DNA of 64,000 nt from Deinococcus sp. KSM4-11 (GTDB taxonomy: Bacteria > Deinococcota > Deinococci > Deinococcales > Deinococcaceae). The stretch is taken from NCBI RefSeq assembly GCF_004801415.1, contig NZ_SSNX01000004.1, positions 248,001 to 312,000 on the forward strand, in the 5' to 3' direction. Of this stretch, positions 1-10,193 are shown piece by piece (within the stretch, counting starts at the first letter, position 1; each line of letters opens with the position of its first letter). The notes below the pieces were generated by a model. The model was not told where the DNA came from, searched no databases, and worked only from the letters and a program-made list of their open reading frames with translations. A program made the position numbers and the translations under genes.

Positions 1-3000
1 CGCCGCCGTGCCAGCAACGCCATCCGGGCGCTGGCCTTCACGCACGGCGCCGAATACTACGTGCCCTCGATGTCGTGCCGCACGGTGATCTACAAGGGCC
101 TGCTGCTGGCCGACCAGGTGGGCGAGTATTACCTCGACCTGCAGGACACGCGGGTCGTGTCGGCCCTGGCCCTGGTGCACCAGCGTTTCTCCACGAACAC
201 CTTCCCCGAGTGGCCGCTGGCGCACCCCTACCGCATGGTTGCGCACAACGGCGAGATCAACACCGTGAAGGGCAACTTCAACTGGATGCGCGCCCGCGAG
301 GGCATCATGGCGAGCCCCGTGCTGGGCGACGACCTGAAGAAGCTCTACCCGATCTCCTTCGAGGGCGAGTCCGACACCGCCACCTTCGACAACGCCCTGG
401 AACTGCTCACCATGGCCGGCTACCCCATGGCGCAGGCCGCGATGATGATGATCCCGGAGGCATGGGAGGGCAACACCCTGATCGGGGATCGCCGCCGCGC
501 GTTCTACGAGTACCACGCCGCCCTGATGGAACCGTGGGACGGCCCGGCCGCCATGGTGTTCACCGACGGCCGACAGGTGGGCGCGACCCTCGACCGCAAC
601 GGCCTGCGCCCCGCCCGCTACATCCAGACCCGCGACGACCTGGTGATCCTGGCCTCGGAATCGGGCGTGCTGCCCATCCCGGAAGCGCAGATCGTCAAGA
701 AGTGGCGTCTCCAGCCCGGCAAGATGTTCATGATCGACTTGGAGCAGGGCCGCATCATCGAGGACGACGAACTCAAGACCCAGTTCGCGCAGGCCAAGCC
801 GTACCGCCAGTGGGTGGAGAACACCCGCGTGCCGCTCTCGGATTCCGAGGACACTGGCACCATCGGCGAATTCAGCGAGGCGCTGCTCGACCGCCAGCAG
901 GCCTTCGGGTACTCGCAGGAGGACCTGAAGTTCCTGATGGGCCCCATGGCCCTCACGGGCGAGGAAGGCATCGGCTCGATGGGCAACGACTCGCCGCTGG
1001 CGGTGCTGTCGGGCAAGAACAAGCCGCTGTACTCGTACTTCAAGCAGCTCTTCGCGCAGGTCACCAACCCGCCCATCGATCCGATCCGCGAGGCCGTGGT
1101 CATGTCGCTGGTGTCCTTCGTGGGACCGCGCCCGAACGTGCTGGACATCAACGCGGTCAACCCGCAGATGCGCCTCCAGGTCGATCAGCCCATCCTGGAT
1201 TTCGACGACATCGCCCGACTGCGTTCCATCGAGGGCCACACGCGCGGCAAGTTCAAGTCCTACGATCTGGACATCACCTACCCCGCCGAGTGGGGTTCGC
1301 GTGGGATCGAGGCGAAGTTGGCGACCATCAACGCGCGCGCCGTGGACGCCATCGAGGCCGGGCACAACGTGATCATCCTGAGTGACCGCACGGTGAACCG
1401 CGACCGCGTGGCGATTCCGGCGCTGCTGGCGCTGGCGAGCGTGCACCACCATCTCGTCCGGGCCGGACTGCGCATGAAGACCGGGCTGGTCGTCGAGACC
1501 GGTGACGCCCGCGAGGTGCACCACTTCGCCGCGCTGGCCGGCTACGGCGCCGAGGCGATCCACCCGTACTTGGCCCTCGAAACGCTGGCCGACCTGCACC
1601 AGGACATCCCCGGCATGCCCGATCTGTCCTCGGTGGGCGCCAAGAAGGCCATCCAGAACTACATCAAGGCGGTCGGCAAGGGCCTGAGCAAGATCATGTC
1701 CAAGATGGGCGTGAGCACCTATATGAGCTACTGCGGCGCGCAGCTGTTCGAGGCGATTGGCCTGAAGGAAGACTTCGTGCAGAAGTACTTCTACGGCACC
1801 AGCAGCAAGGTCGGCGGTATCGGCATCTTCGAGGTGGCCGAGGAGGCGCTGCGGATGCACCGCGCGGCTTTCAGCGACGATCCGCTGCTGCGCGACAAGC
1901 TGGACGCTGGCGGCGAGTACGCGTGGCGCGCACGCGGCGAGGAGCACATGTGGACGCCGGACGCGATTGCCAAGCTGCAACACTCGGTCCGCAGCGGGGA
2001 ATATTCGACCTTCGAGGAGTACGCGCGGATCATCAACGACCAGAGCCGTCGCCACATGACCCTGCGCGGCCTGTTCGAGTTCCGCACGGACAGCGTGGAG
2101 CCCGTGCCGCTGGAAGAAGTGGAACCCGCGACCGAGATCGTGAAGCGCTTCGCCACCGGCGCCATGAGCCTGGGCTCCATCTCGACCGAGGCGCACACCA
2201 CGCTGGCCGTCGCCATGAACCGCATCGGCGGCAAGAGCAACACCGGCGAGGGCGGGGAAGACCCGGCCCGCTACGAGCGTGAAATGCGCGGCGAGAAGAT
2301 CGGCCGCGGTGAGACGCTGGGCAGCGTCCTGGGTGTGGGCGCGACCGGCGACAAGCGCGTCGAGATCGACTACCCGCTGGAACCCGGCGACTCGCTGCGC
2401 TCCAAGATCAAGCAGGTCGCCTCGGGCCGCTTCGGCGTCACCACCGGCTACCTGACCTCGGCCGACCAGATCCAGATCAAGATGGCGCAGGGCGCCAAGC
2501 CCGGCGAGGGCGGCCAGCTCCCCGGCGGCAAGGTCAGCGAGTACATCGGCTTTCTGCGCCACTCGGTGCCGGGCGTGGGCCTCATCTCGCCGCCGCCGCA
2601 CCACGACATCTACTCCATCGAGGATCTCAAGCAGCTCATCCACGACCTCAAGAACGTGAACCCCCGCGCGGACATCTCGGTCAAGCTGGTGTCGGAGGTC
2701 GGCGTGGGCACCATCGCGGCGGGCGTGGCGAAGTGCAAGGCCGACCACATCGTGATCGCCGGGCACGACGGCGGCACCGGCGCGAGCCCGTGGAGCAGCA
2801 TCAAGCACGCGGGCACGCCGTGGGAACTGGGCCTGGCGGAAACGCAGCAGACGCTGGTGCTCAACAGATTGCGCGACCGCGTGCGCGTGCAGACCGACGG
2901 GCAGCTCAAGACCGGCCGGGACGTCGTGATCGCCGCGCTGCTCGGGGCCGACGAGTTCGGCTTCGCCACCGCGCCGCTGGTCGCGGAGGGCTGCATCATG

Positions 3001-4269
3001 ATGCGCAAGTGTCACCTGAACACCTGCCCGGTCGGCGTGGCCACGCAGGATCCGGTGCTGCGCGCCCGCTTCCAGGGCAAGCCCGAGCATGTCATCAACT
3101 TCTTCTTCTTCATCGCCGAAGAGGCCCGCAAGATCATGGCCTCGCTGGGCATCCGTACCTTCGATGAGCTGACCGGCCGCAGCGACCTGCTCGACACCAA
3201 AAAGGGCATCGAGCACTGGAAGGCGCAGGGCCTGGACTTCTCGCGCGTGTTCTACCGCCCGGAGCTGCCGGACGATGTGGGCACCCGCCACCTCCAGACG
3301 CAGGACCATGGCCTCGACCGGGCACTCGACCTGAAGCTGATCGAGAAGTGCCGCCCTGCCATCGAGAAGGGCGAACGGGTGCACTTCCTGCAGGACGTAC
3401 GCAACGTCAACCGCTCGGTCGGCGCGATGCTGTCGGGCGAGCTGATCCGCGCGCGTCCCGAGGGCCTTCCCGACAACACCGTGCATATCCAGATGGAGGG
3501 CACGGCCGGACAGTCCTTCGGCGCGTTCCTCGCACCCGGCCTGACCCTGTACCTGATCGGCGACGCCAACGATTACACCGGCAAGGGTCTCTCGGGCGGC
3601 CGGATCGTGGTGCGTCCCACCATCGAGTTCCGGGGCAAGGCCGAGGAGAACATCATCGTCGGCAACACCGTGCTCTACGGCGCGACCAGCGGCGAGGCCT
3701 TCTTCCGGGGTGTGGCCGGAGAGCGGTTCGGCGTGCGGCTCTCGGGCGCGCAGGCGGTCGTTGAGGGCACCGGCGACCACGGCTGCGAGTACATGACCGG
3801 CGGCACGGTGGTCGTGCTCGGCAAGACCGGCCGCAACTTCGCGGCGGGCATGTCGGGCGGCGTGGCCTACGTGTACGACGTGGACGGCCAGTTCGAGAAA
3901 CGCTGCAACCTGAGCATGGTCAGCCTCGCGCGCGTCCAGCCCGAAGACGAGCAGCTCCACAGCCTTGCCGTGTTGGGGGCCGATCGGCGCGCCCTGCACG
4001 GCGGCCAGAGTGACGAGGCCCAGCTGAGGTACCTGATCGAGGAACACCACCGTTACACCGGCTCGCAGCGCGCTGGCGAGATCCTCGACGACTGGGGCGC
4101 GGCGCTGGGCAAGTTCATCAAGGTCTTCCCGCTCGAATACCAGCGCGCTCTGAAGGAACACGCGGCCGCTCCCGCCCGTCCCGAGGAAGGCACCGTGAAG
4201 GCCGCCGACACGACCAGCATGAAGGTCAAGACCGGCAAGAAGGGCGGCCAGGGCACGCTGACGAAGTAA
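1..4269 (+). CDS. gltB: Glutamate synthase large subunit, 5' end outside window
   Basis: GltB, with GltD, makes two glutamates from glutamine and 2-oxoglutarate in the cytoplasm. The open frame is already coding at base 1 (reading [11 protein letters not shown]), so the start codon and the first part of the class II glutaminase domain lie outside the window. Visible parts are the rest of the glutaminase domain, the central domain, the FMN-binding synthase barrel and the C-terminal beta-helix domain with repeated Gly motifs. The 3Fe-4S motif C-x5-C-x4-C is present at codons 998, 1004 and 1009 of the visible frame ([12 protein letters not shown]). The visible 1422 codons plus a missing N-terminus fit the usual length of about 1500. 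gltD follows 94 bases later on the same strand, so the two probably form one operon. Confidence 0.97.
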   Translation, partial: RRRASNAIRALAFTHGAEYYVPSMSCRTVIYKGLLLADQVGEYYLDLQDTRVVSALALVHQRFSTNTFPEWPLAHPYRMVAHNGEINTVKGNFNWMRAREGIMASPVLGDDLKKLYPISFEGESDTATFDNALELLTMAGYPMAQAAMMMIPEAWEGNTLIGDRRRAFYEYHAALMEPWDGPAAMVFTDGRQVGATLDRNGLRPARYIQTRDDLVILASESGVLPIPEAQIVKKWRLQPGKMFMIDLEQGRIIEDDELKTQFAQAKPYRQWVENTRVPLSDSEDTGTIGEFSEALLDRQQAFGYSQEDLKFLMGPMALTGEEGIGSMGNDSPLAVLSGKNKPLYSYFKQLFAQVTNPPIDPIREAVVMSLVSFVGPRPNVLDINAVNPQMRLQVDQPILDFDDIARLRSIEGHTRGKFKSYDLDITYPAEWGSRGIEAKLATINARAVDAIEAGHNVIILSDRTVNRDRVAIPALLALASVHHHLVRAGLRMKTGLVVETGDAREVHHFAALAGYGAEAIHPYLALETLADLHQDIPGMPDLSSVGAKKAIQNYIKAVGKGLSKIMSKMGVSTYMSYCGAQLFEAIGLKEDFVQKYFYGTSSKVGGIGIFEVAEEALRMHRAAFSDDPLLRDKLDAGGEYAWRARGEEHMWTPDAIAKLQHSVRSGEYSTFEEYARIINDQSRRHMTLRGLFEFRTDSVEPVPLEEVEPATEIVKRFATGAMSLGSISTEAHTTLAVAMNRIGGKSNTGEGGEDPARYEREMRGEKIGRGETLGSVLGVGATGDKRVEIDYPLEPGDSLRSKIKQVASGRFGVTTGYLTSADQIQIKMAQGAKPGEGGQLPGGKVSEYIGFLRHSVPGVGLISPPPHHDIYSIEDLKQLIHDLKNVNPRADISVKLVSEVGVGTIAAGVAKCKADHIVIAGHDGGTGASPWSSIKHAGTPWELGLAETQQTLVLNRLRDRVRVQTDGQLKTGRDVVIAALLGADEFGFATAPLVAEGCIMMRKCHLNTCPVGVATQDPVLRARFQGKPEHVINFFFFIAEEARKIMASLGIRTFDELTGRSDLLDTKKGIEHWKAQGLDFSRVFYRPELPDDVGTRHLQTQDHGLDRALDLKLIEKCRPAIEKGERVHFLQDVRNVNRSVGAMLSGELIRARPEGLPDNTVHIQMEGTAGQSFGAFLAPGLTLYLIGDANDYTGKGLSGGRIVVRPTIEFRGKAEENIIVGNTVLYGATSGEAFFRGVAGERFGVRLSGAQAVVEGTGDHGCEYMTGGTVVVLGKTGRNFAAGMSGGVAYVYDVDGQFEKRCNLSMVSLARVQPEDEQLHSLAVLGADRRALHGGQSDEAQLRYLIEEHHRYTGSQRAGEILDDWGAALGKFIKVFPLEYQRALKEHAAAPARPEEGTVKAADTTSMKVKTGKKGGQGTLTK

Positions 4270-4363
4270 GGAGCCGACAGCGGAGGGCCCTCAGGGCAGA
4301 GGGTCACTTCGCTCCCGCCGCCCGACCATCACGCCCGCTTTCCAGTTCATCCCCGGAGTCCCC

Positions 4364-5830
4364 ATGAGCAAGATCACCGGTTTTCTCGAGCAACCCCGCA
4401 TCAAGGAGAAGTACGCCCAGCCGACCGCGCGCCTCAAGCACTACCGCGAGTTCGTGGAGCCGCTGGCGGGCGAGATGGCGCGCAAGCAGGCGGTGCGCTG
4501 CATGGACTGCGGCATTCCGTTCTGCAACAACGGCTGTCCGGTCAACAACATCATCCCGGACTTCAACAACCTGGTGTACCAGGACGACTGGCGCTCGGCG
4601 CTGGACACGCTGCACTCCACCAACAACTTCCCGGAGTTCACGGGCCGCATCTGCCCCGCTCCCTGCGAGGCGGCGTGCACGTTGAACATCAACGACGATC
4701 CGGTGGGCATCAAGTCCATCGAACTGGCGATCATCGAACGCGGCTGGCAGGAGGGCTGGGTCATGCCGCAACCGCCCGAGGTGAGGACTGGCAAGACGGT
4801 CGCCGTGGTCGGCAGCGGCCCCGCCGGGCTGGCCGCCGCGCAGCAGCTTGCGCGGGCCGGGCACGACGTGACGGTGTTCGAGAAGAACGACCGCATCGGC
4901 GGCCTGATGCGCTACGGCATTCCTGACTTCAAGATGGAAAAGAGCCACATCGACCGCCGCGTGGCGCAGATGGAGGCCGAGGGTGTGACCTTCCGCACGG
5001 GCGTGGTCGTGGGCGACTGGCCCCGGGACAGCAAGGTCACGAACCTCAGCAGGCAGAGCGTGAAGCCCGCCGACTTGCGCGCCGAATTCGACGCCGTGCT
5101 GCTCGCCGGCGGCGCGGAGCAGCCTCGCGACCTGCCCGCACCAGGCCGCGACCTGGACGGCATTCACTTCGCCATGGAGTTCCTGCCCAACCAGAACCGC
5201 GTGAACGCCGGCGACAAGCTGAGAAAGCAGATCCGCGCGGACGGCAAGAAGGTCGTCGTGATCGGCGGGGGCGACACCGGCAGTGACTGCGTGGGCACCA
5301 GCAACCGTCACGGCGCCACCAGCGTCACGCAGTTCGAGGTGATGCCCCAGCCGCCCGAGCAGGAGAACAAGCCCCTGGTATGGCCGTACTGGCCGCTGAA
5401 ACTCCGCACCAGCAGCAGCCACGAGGAAGGGGCCGTGCGCGAGTTCGCCATCGCCACCAAGGAATTCATCGGCAAGGGCGGCAAGGTCACCGGCGTCAAG
5501 ACCGTCCGCATCGAACTCGTGAACGGCAAGCTCGAAGAGGTGCCCGGCAGCGAGGAGATCCACGAGGCCGACCTGATCCTGCTCGCCATGGGCTTCACCA
5601 ACCCCATGGGCAGCGTGCTCGACTCCTTCGGCGTGACCAAGGATGCCCGTGGCAACGCCCAGGCTGGAACCGACGAGGGCAGCGGCTACGCCACCAGCGT
5701 CGAGGGCCTGTACGCCGCCGGAGACATGCGCCGGGGCCAGAGTCTGGTCGTGTGGGCCATCCGTGAAGGCCGCCAGGCGGCACGGGCCATCGACCAATAC
5801 CTGATGGGCACCAGCGTCCTGCCGCGCTGA
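4364..5830 (+). CDS. gltD: Glutamate synthase small subunit
   Basis: This 488-residue protein is the NADPH-oxidising subunit of glutamate synthase and passes electrons through FAD and iron-sulfur clusters to GltB. The N-terminal third has two Cys clusters ([14 protein letters not shown] and later CPAPCEAAC) that bind 4Fe-4S centres. An FAD-binding [13 protein letters not shown] motif sits near residue 147 and an NADPH-binding GGGDTGSDC motif near 304. Length matches the family. The ATG at 4364 is preceded by GGAG at a normal distance. The gene follows gltB and ends in front of a strong hairpin that separates it from a convergent gene. Confidence 0.97.
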   Translation: MSKITGFLEQPRIKEKYAQPTARLKHYREFVEPLAGEMARKQAVRCMDCGIPFCNNGCPVNNIIPDFNNLVYQDDWRSALDTLHSTNNFPEFTGRICPAPCEAACTLNINDDPVGIKSIELAIIERGWQEGWVMPQPPEVRTGKTVAVVGSGPAGLAAAQQLARAGHDVTVFEKNDRIGGLMRYGIPDFKMEKSHIDRRVAQMEAEGVTFRTGVVVGDWPRDSKVTNLSRQSVKPADLRAEFDAVLLAGGAEQPRDLPAPGRDLDGIHFAMEFLPNQNRVNAGDKLRKQIRADGKKVVVIGGGDTGSDCVGTSNRHGATSVTQFEVMPQPPEQENKPLVWPYWPLKLRTSSSHEEGAVREFAIATKEFIGKGGKVTGVKTVRIELVNGKLEEVPGSEEIHEADLILLAMGFTNPMGSVLDSFGVTKDARGNAQAGTDEGSGYATSVEGLYAAGDMRRGQSLVVWAIREGRQAARAIDQYLMGTSVLPR

Positions 5831-5844
5831 GCCGTCTTCTCACC

Positions 5845-5877
5845 GGCGGGTGGCCCACCAGAGCGGGGCCACCCGCC
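5845..5877. terminator. Hairpin between convergent gltD and SnoaL-like gene
   Basis: A perfect 12-bp stem (GGCGGGTGGCCC with GGGCCACCCGCC) and a 9-nt loop fills the space between two convergent stop codons. There is no clear T run on either side, so termination in both directions is inferred from position and stability. Confidence 0.6.
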
Positions 5878-5887
5878 AGCGCCCTGA

Positions 5888-6316
5888 TCACACCGGGCGT
5901 TGAAGACTGACCTTCCCTGTCTCGAACTGCGCGGGGGCGCTGCTGTGCTCATGCTGGATCAGCCACCGGTCTCCCTCAGGCACCAGGGTCATCGACACGC
6001 GGTTGTTCATGGCGCGCAGGCGTTCCCCGCTGGCGCTCTGACCCGTGTATGTCACGAAGGCGTGCACAAGGGCCAGTTCCGGCGTGGCGGTGCTGCGGAC
6101 GTTGTCGAAGGTGACCTCCACGCGCCCGTCTCCCAGGCTGCCGAACCAGCCCTCGACCATGCCGCGCCACGCGTCCCGGCCGTCGTACAGCCACGATTCC
6201 CACATGTCGTACACCGTCACGTCGGGGTGGTACAGGGCGAGCAGGGCGTCCACGTCACGGGCGTAGACGGCGGTGGCGTAGGCGTCGAGAATCTGGACGG
6301 GCGTGTCTGGAGTCAT
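5888..6316 (-). CDS. SnoaL-like / nuclear transport factor 2 fold protein
   Basis: This small protein of about 142 residues has the pattern of SnoaL-like or ketosteroid-isomerase-like proteins: an N-terminal helix ([24 protein letters not shown]), a [15 protein letters not shown] segment and a C-terminal sheet with an HEHSS stretch. The fold is a cone-shaped pocket used by many unrelated enzymes, so the substrate cannot be named. The ATG at 6316 was preferred because TACAGT lies about 10 nt upstream and would give a very short leader; GTG at 6328 and ATG at 6325 are in-frame alternatives. It stands alone, convergent with gltD. Confidence 0.75.
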   Translation of the reverse strand: MTPDTPVQILDAYATAVYARDVDALLALYHPDVTVYDMWESWLYDGRDAWRGMVEGWFGSLGDGRVEVTFDNVRSTATPELALVHAFVTYTGQSASGERLRAMNNRVSMTLVPEGDRWLIQHEHSSAPAQFETGKVSLQRPV

Positions 6317-6505
6317 TGTACGCATCACTGTACATCTGAATTACGCCCTGGGATAAATCTGGGGTGGTAATTACTATTCTGGGGGAATGCGGCTGCCATC
6401 ATCACGTCACCAATCCGACCACCCGATGCGCCACTGGCCCCGCGAACCCCGGCCCGACCGCTCGCATCCCGTGAGTCTGACGAACGTGATCCGGTAACGT
6501 ACAGC

Positions 6506-7687
6506 ATGACCTCACCGGCCAGCCCACCACGGGCCAGAGTCGCCACTATGGCGGCCTTCTTCATCAACGGCGCGGCGATGGCCACGTGGGCGGCGAACAT
6601 CCCGTCGGTGCGGGAACACCTGCACCTGAGTGAACCGGCGCTGGGGCTGGTCCTGGTGGCCCTGGCGGTGGGGTGTGTGCTGGCGCTTGCGCTGGCTGGG
6701 CGGCTGAGTGCGCGTTTCGGGAGTCGGGTGCTGACTACAGCCTCGGCGGTGGCCGTGGTGCCGCTGCTTCCCGCCTTGATCGCCGCGCCGAGCGTGCCGC
6801 TTCTGGTCGCGACGCTGTTCGTGTTCGGGGTGGGCGTGAGCCTGATGGACGTGGCCATGAACGCGCACGGCGTCCTGGTCGAGGGGCAGCTCCGGCGCCC
6901 GGTCATGTCGTCGCTGCACGCGATGTGGAGCGCGGGATCGCTGGCCGGTGCGGGCGGCGCGTCGCTGCTGCTGCGCGCCGGATGGGCACCCCTGTCGTAC
7001 GCGCTGCTCGTGGCCGGGGTGCTGGCGGTACTGGGCCTCCTGGCCCTGCCGCGGCTGCTGCCGGCCGCGCTGGATCGGGGCCGCGCCCAGGACGGGCCGA
7101 CGTTCGTGCTGCCGTCCGGGGTCTTGCTGGGCGTGTCGGTCCTGGTGCTGCTGGCCTACGTGGCCGAGGGCGCCGTCGCCGACTGGAGCGCCGTGTACCT
7201 CCGTGATGCCCTGCACGCGGACCGGGGCGTTGCGGTCGGCGGGTTCGTGGCCTTCAACGTGGCCATGTTGACCGCGCGGCTGGTGGGCGACCGGTTGCGT
7301 GCGTGGATGAGCGCCGTGACGCTCCTGCGCACCTCCGGCCTGCTCGCGGCGGTCGGGATGGTGCTGGCCCTGCTGGCGCCGGTGCCGGCGCTGGCCTTCC
7401 TGGGTTTCGCGCTGTGCGGCTTCGGGTTCTCGAACGTGGTGCCGGTCATGTTCAGCGCGGCCGGCGCGGTACCCGGTATACCGGCAGCGACAGCAGTGGC
7501 CGCCGCGGCCGGGGCGGGGTACGTCGGGTTCCTGGTCGGGCCGCCGCTGATCGGGGGACTGGCGGGCGCGGTGTCCCTGCGGGTCGCGTTGCTGCTGGTC
7601 GTGGTGTTCGCCGCATTGATCGCCGCGTTCGCTGGGGTGGTGGGCCGCAGCCGCGTGATCCCCGCCACATCCGTCACCGGGGGGTGA
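6506..7687 (+). CDS. MFS transporter, YbjJ-like
   Basis: The 393-residue protein has about 12 hydrophobic segments and the loop between helices 2 and 3 (GRLSARFGSR) that marks the major facilitator superfamily. The opening FFINGAAMATWAANIPSVREHLHLS and the VAMNAHGVLVE segment resemble the YbjJ group of inner-membrane carriers. The substrate is not visible. The ATG at 6506 follows TAACGT by 5 nt, close to the leaderless spacing seen elsewhere in the window. It stands alone, diverging from the SnoaL-like gene across about 190 bases and converging on the HD-GYP gene. Confidence 0.85.
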   Translation: MTSPASPPRARVATMAAFFINGAAMATWAANIPSVREHLHLSEPALGLVLVALAVGCVLALALAGRLSARFGSRVLTTASAVAVVPLLPALIAAPSVPLLVATLFVFGVGVSLMDVAMNAHGVLVEGQLRRPVMSSLHAMWSAGSLAGAGGASLLLRAGWAPLSYALLVAGVLAVLGLLALPRLLPAALDRGRAQDGPTFVLPSGVLLGVSVLVLLAYVAEGAVADWSAVYLRDALHADRGVAVGGFVAFNVAMLTARLVGDRLRAWMSAVTLLRTSGLLAAVGMVLALLAPVPALAFLGFALCGFGFSNVVPVMFSAAGAVPGIPAATAVAAAAGAGYVGFLVGPPLIGGLAGAVSLRVALLLVVVFAALIAAFAGVVGRSRVIPATSVTGG

Positions 7688-7717
7688 GCGGTTCCGCCGG
7701 GCACCCGCGCTGGTGGC

Positions 7718-8821
7718 TCAGGCCTGGGCGGTTTCGTTGGCCAGGGTATCGAGGAAGGCGTCCACGACCTGCGGGTCGAAGTGCGTGCCGCTCCCCGCGC
7801 GGATCTCGACGAGCGTTTCGTTGAGCGGCCACGCGGGTTTGTACGGCCGGACGTGCATCAGCGCGTCGTAGACATCGCACACCGCGAAAATCCGGGCGGG
7901 TAGTGGGATGTCCTCGCCGCTCAGGCCCGCGGGATAGCCCGTGCCGTCCCAGCGTTCATGGTGGTGGGCGATCACGTCCAGGGCGGCCCCCGGCAGGAAC
8001 GGCAGTTGCTGGGCGAGGTTCATGCCCGCCTGAACGTGCTCCTGCATGCGGGCCCACATGGGCGCTGTGAGGGGGCCGGGGTGGCCGAGGATCGCGTCCG
8101 GGATGGTGACCTTGCCGATATCGTGCAGGTACGCACCCCAGCGCAGGGCCCGCAGTTCCGGGCCGTGCAGGCCCAGCGTGGCGGCTATCCAGGTGGCCAG
8201 GCTGGTCACGCGATCCGTGTGCCCGCTGGTTTCGGCGTCGCGGGCTTCCAGGCACAGGCCCAGGGCCCGCAGGGCGTCCTCCTGCGCGGCGCGTTCACGT
8301 TCCTCGGCGTCCAGCCGGGCGGCCAGCAGGCAGAGCAGGCCGGTGACATTGCTCACCAGCGTGCACTCGTCGGGAGTCCAGTCGTGCTGGGCGAAGGTGT
8401 GGGCGAGCACCGTGCCGACCAGATGGCCGTCGCGGCCCCGGATGGGCGCGGCGATCAGGGACTGCACGCCCAGCTCGGAAAACCCGGCCGTGCTGGGATC
8501 CAGGCGGGTGTCTGGGAAGAACAGCACGCCAGGAGCGTGTTGCAGGGCGCCGATGAGGGGCAGCTGGCGCGGTAGGCCATGGGCGAGCAGGGCCGCCATC
8601 CTGGCGCCCTGGGGCATCTCGCCGCTGGCGGCGCGGGCGTGGTACGCCAGCGTCTGATCCCGCCACTGGAAATATCCGGAGCCGACGGCGGCCGTGTGCG
8701 CGATCAGGCTGTCCAGCACGGGTTGCATGGCGCTCCCGAGCTCCGGCGCGTTCAGCCCCAGTCGGGTCAGCTCCAGGGTGAGGTCACTGCCAGGGGTGTT
8801 GGACGCCATCGGAGTACTCAT
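7718..8821 (-). CDS. GAF domain HD-GYP phosphodiesterase
   Basis: The protein (367 residues) has an N-terminal GAF sensor domain (about residues 45-165) and a C-terminal HD-GYP domain (about 185-365). The HD-GYP signature is complete: a GHTDRV segment, LHDIGKV near residue 234, HHHERWDGTGYP near 290 and a downstream FAVCDVYDAL. Such enzymes degrade cyclic di-GMP or related dinucleotides in response to the GAF input. The ATG at 8821 lies 8 nt after a TACGCT box; an in-frame GTG at 8827 would sit too close to that box. It lies downstream of glyA on the same strand and near a GGDEF-EAL gene. Confidence 0.9.
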   Translation of the reverse strand: MSTPMASNTPGSDLTLELTRLGLNAPELGSAMQPVLDSLIAHTAAVGSGYFQWRDQTLAYHARAASGEMPQGARMAALLAHGLPRQLPLIGALQHAPGVLFFPDTRLDPSTAGFSELGVQSLIAAPIRGRDGHLVGTVLAHTFAQHDWTPDECTLVSNVTGLLCLLAARLDAEERERAAQEDALRALGLCLEARDAETSGHTDRVTSLATWIAATLGLHGPELRALRWGAYLHDIGKVTIPDAILGHPGPLTAPMWARMQEHVQAGMNLAQQLPFLPGAALDVIAHHHERWDGTGYPAGLSGEDIPLPARIFAVCDVYDALMHVRPYKPAWPLNETLVEIRAGSGTHFDPQVVDAFLDTLANETAQA

Positions 8822-8874
8822 GGTCACTCAGCGTACCGGCTTCTGTCCGCGTGAAGTGCGGACATTCGGCCCGT

Positions 8875-10113
8875 TCAGGGCAGCGGGAAGCTGCTCGCAA
8901 AGCCATGAACCTCATCCTTGACGTCCTGCTCGTGCAGCGCCCGATCGATCAGGTCAGCGATCCGGGGCATGTCGGTTTCCCTCATGCCGCGGGTGGTCAC
9001 GGCCGGGGTGCCGATGCGGATGCCGCCCCCATGCATGATCTTCTCGGTGTCGTACGGCAGCGTGCTCTTGCTGATGGTGATGTGGTTGGCGTCCAGGCGC
9101 CGGGTGGCCTTGGTGCCGTTCAGGCCCTGCGGCCGCAGGTCGAGCACGAACAGGTGGTTGTCCGTGCCGCCCGACACCACCCGGTAGCCCTTGTCCTGGA
9201 AGGCCCCGGCGAGCGCCTGCGCGTTGGCGATGATCTGCGCGGCGTAGGTCTTGAACTCCGGGCGCAGCGCCTCCCCGAAGGCCACGGCCTTGGCAGCGAT
9301 CACGTGCTCCAGCGGTCCCCCCTGGTAGCCGGGGAACACGGCCCGGTCGAGTTTCGCGCCGACGTCGGGGTCGTTGCTCAGGATGATCCCGCCGCGCGGG
9401 CCGCGCAGGGTCTTGTGGGTGGTACTGGCGACCACGTGCGCGTGTGGCAGCGCGTTCGGGTGCACGTCCGCCGCAATCAGGCCCGCGATGTGCGCGATGT
9501 CGGCGAACAGGATCGCCCCGACCTCGTCCGCGATGGCGCGGAAGGCCGCGAAATCGATGATCCGCGAATACGCGCTCGCCCCCGCGATGATCATCTTCGG
9601 CCGGTGCTCGTGCGCGAGGCGGCGCACCTCGTCCAGATCGATCCGCTCGGTCTCCGGATTTACCTTGTACCCGACGATGTGATAGCGCAGGCCCGAGAAG
9701 TTCACGGGGTTGCCGTGCGTCAGGTGCCCGCCGTGCGAGAGATCCATGCCGAGCACCGTGTCGCCGGGTTCGATCAGGGCGTTGTACACCGCGAGGTTCG
9801 CGCTGCTGCCCGAGTGCGGCTGCACGTTCGCCCACGCCGCCCCGAACAGTTCCTTCACGCGGTCGATGGCAATCTGCTCGACCTGATCCACGACCTCGCA
9901 TCCGCCATACCAGCGCTTGCCGGGGTAGCCCTCCGCGTACTTGTTGGTCAGAACCGAGCCCTGCGCCTCGCGCACCGCGGCCGACGTGAAGTTCTCGGAG
10001 GCGATCAGTTCAAGACCGTGGAGCTGCCGGTCGTGCTCACGGTCGATCAGGTCGAAGATGGCCGTGTCACGTGCGGCCGTGACCGGGGGCGCGGGGTTCT
10101 CGGCAGTCGTCAT
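8875..10113 (-). CDS. glyA: Serine hydroxymethyltransferase
   Basis: GlyA converts serine and tetrahydrofolate to glycine and methylene-tetrahydrofolate, the main cytoplasmic source of one-carbon units. The 412-residue protein has the usual length. [11 protein letters not shown] lies near the N-terminus, the PLP-binding lysine is in [13 protein letters not shown], and [13 protein letters not shown] and [13 protein letters not shown] are conserved active-site segments. The start ATG follows TACCGT (10120-10125, minus strand) by 6 nt, which suggests a leaderless transcript. The HD-GYP gene begins about 54 bases downstream. Confidence 0.97.
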   Translation of the reverse strand: MTTAENPAPPVTAARDTAIFDLIDREHDRQLHGLELIASENFTSAAVREAQGSVLTNKYAEGYPGKRWYGGCEVVDQVEQIAIDRVKELFGAAWANVQPHSGSSANLAVYNALIEPGDTVLGMDLSHGGHLTHGNPVNFSGLRYHIVGYKVNPETERIDLDEVRRLAHEHRPKMIIAGASAYSRIIDFAAFRAIADEVGAILFADIAHIAGLIAADVHPNALPHAHVVASTTHKTLRGPRGGIILSNDPDVGAKLDRAVFPGYQGGPLEHVIAAKAVAFGEALRPEFKTYAAQIIANAQALAGAFQDKGYRVVSGGTDNHLFVLDLRPQGLNGTKATRRLDANHITISKSTLPYDTEKIMHGGGIRIGTPAVTTRGMRETDMPRIADLIDRALHEQDVKDEVHGFASSFPLP

Positions 10114-10119
10114 GGCTCC

Positions 10120-10125
10120 ACGGTA
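10120..10125 (-). promoter_or_regulatory. Leaderless -10 box of glyA
   Basis: TACCGT on the minus strand ends 6 nt before the glyA ATG. This matches the TANNNT spacing of leaderless genes. No good -35 is visible. Confidence 0.5.
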
Positions 10126-10193
10126 ACACCCCCACTCGGGCGGCCGGGCGGGCGTGTCTTTGCAGGGCAGACGACGGGGAGGGTCGCTGGCTG

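Noticed and set aside
4270..4363. Small GAGGGCCCTC palindrome between gltB and gltD
   Set aside because: It has no T run and is too short to end transcription within a normal operon.
4304..5797. 497-codon open frame on the minus strand opposite gltD
   Set aside because: It is an antisense shadow of a high-GC gene. The product is rich in repeats of Ala, Gly and His and matches no family, while gltD is certain.
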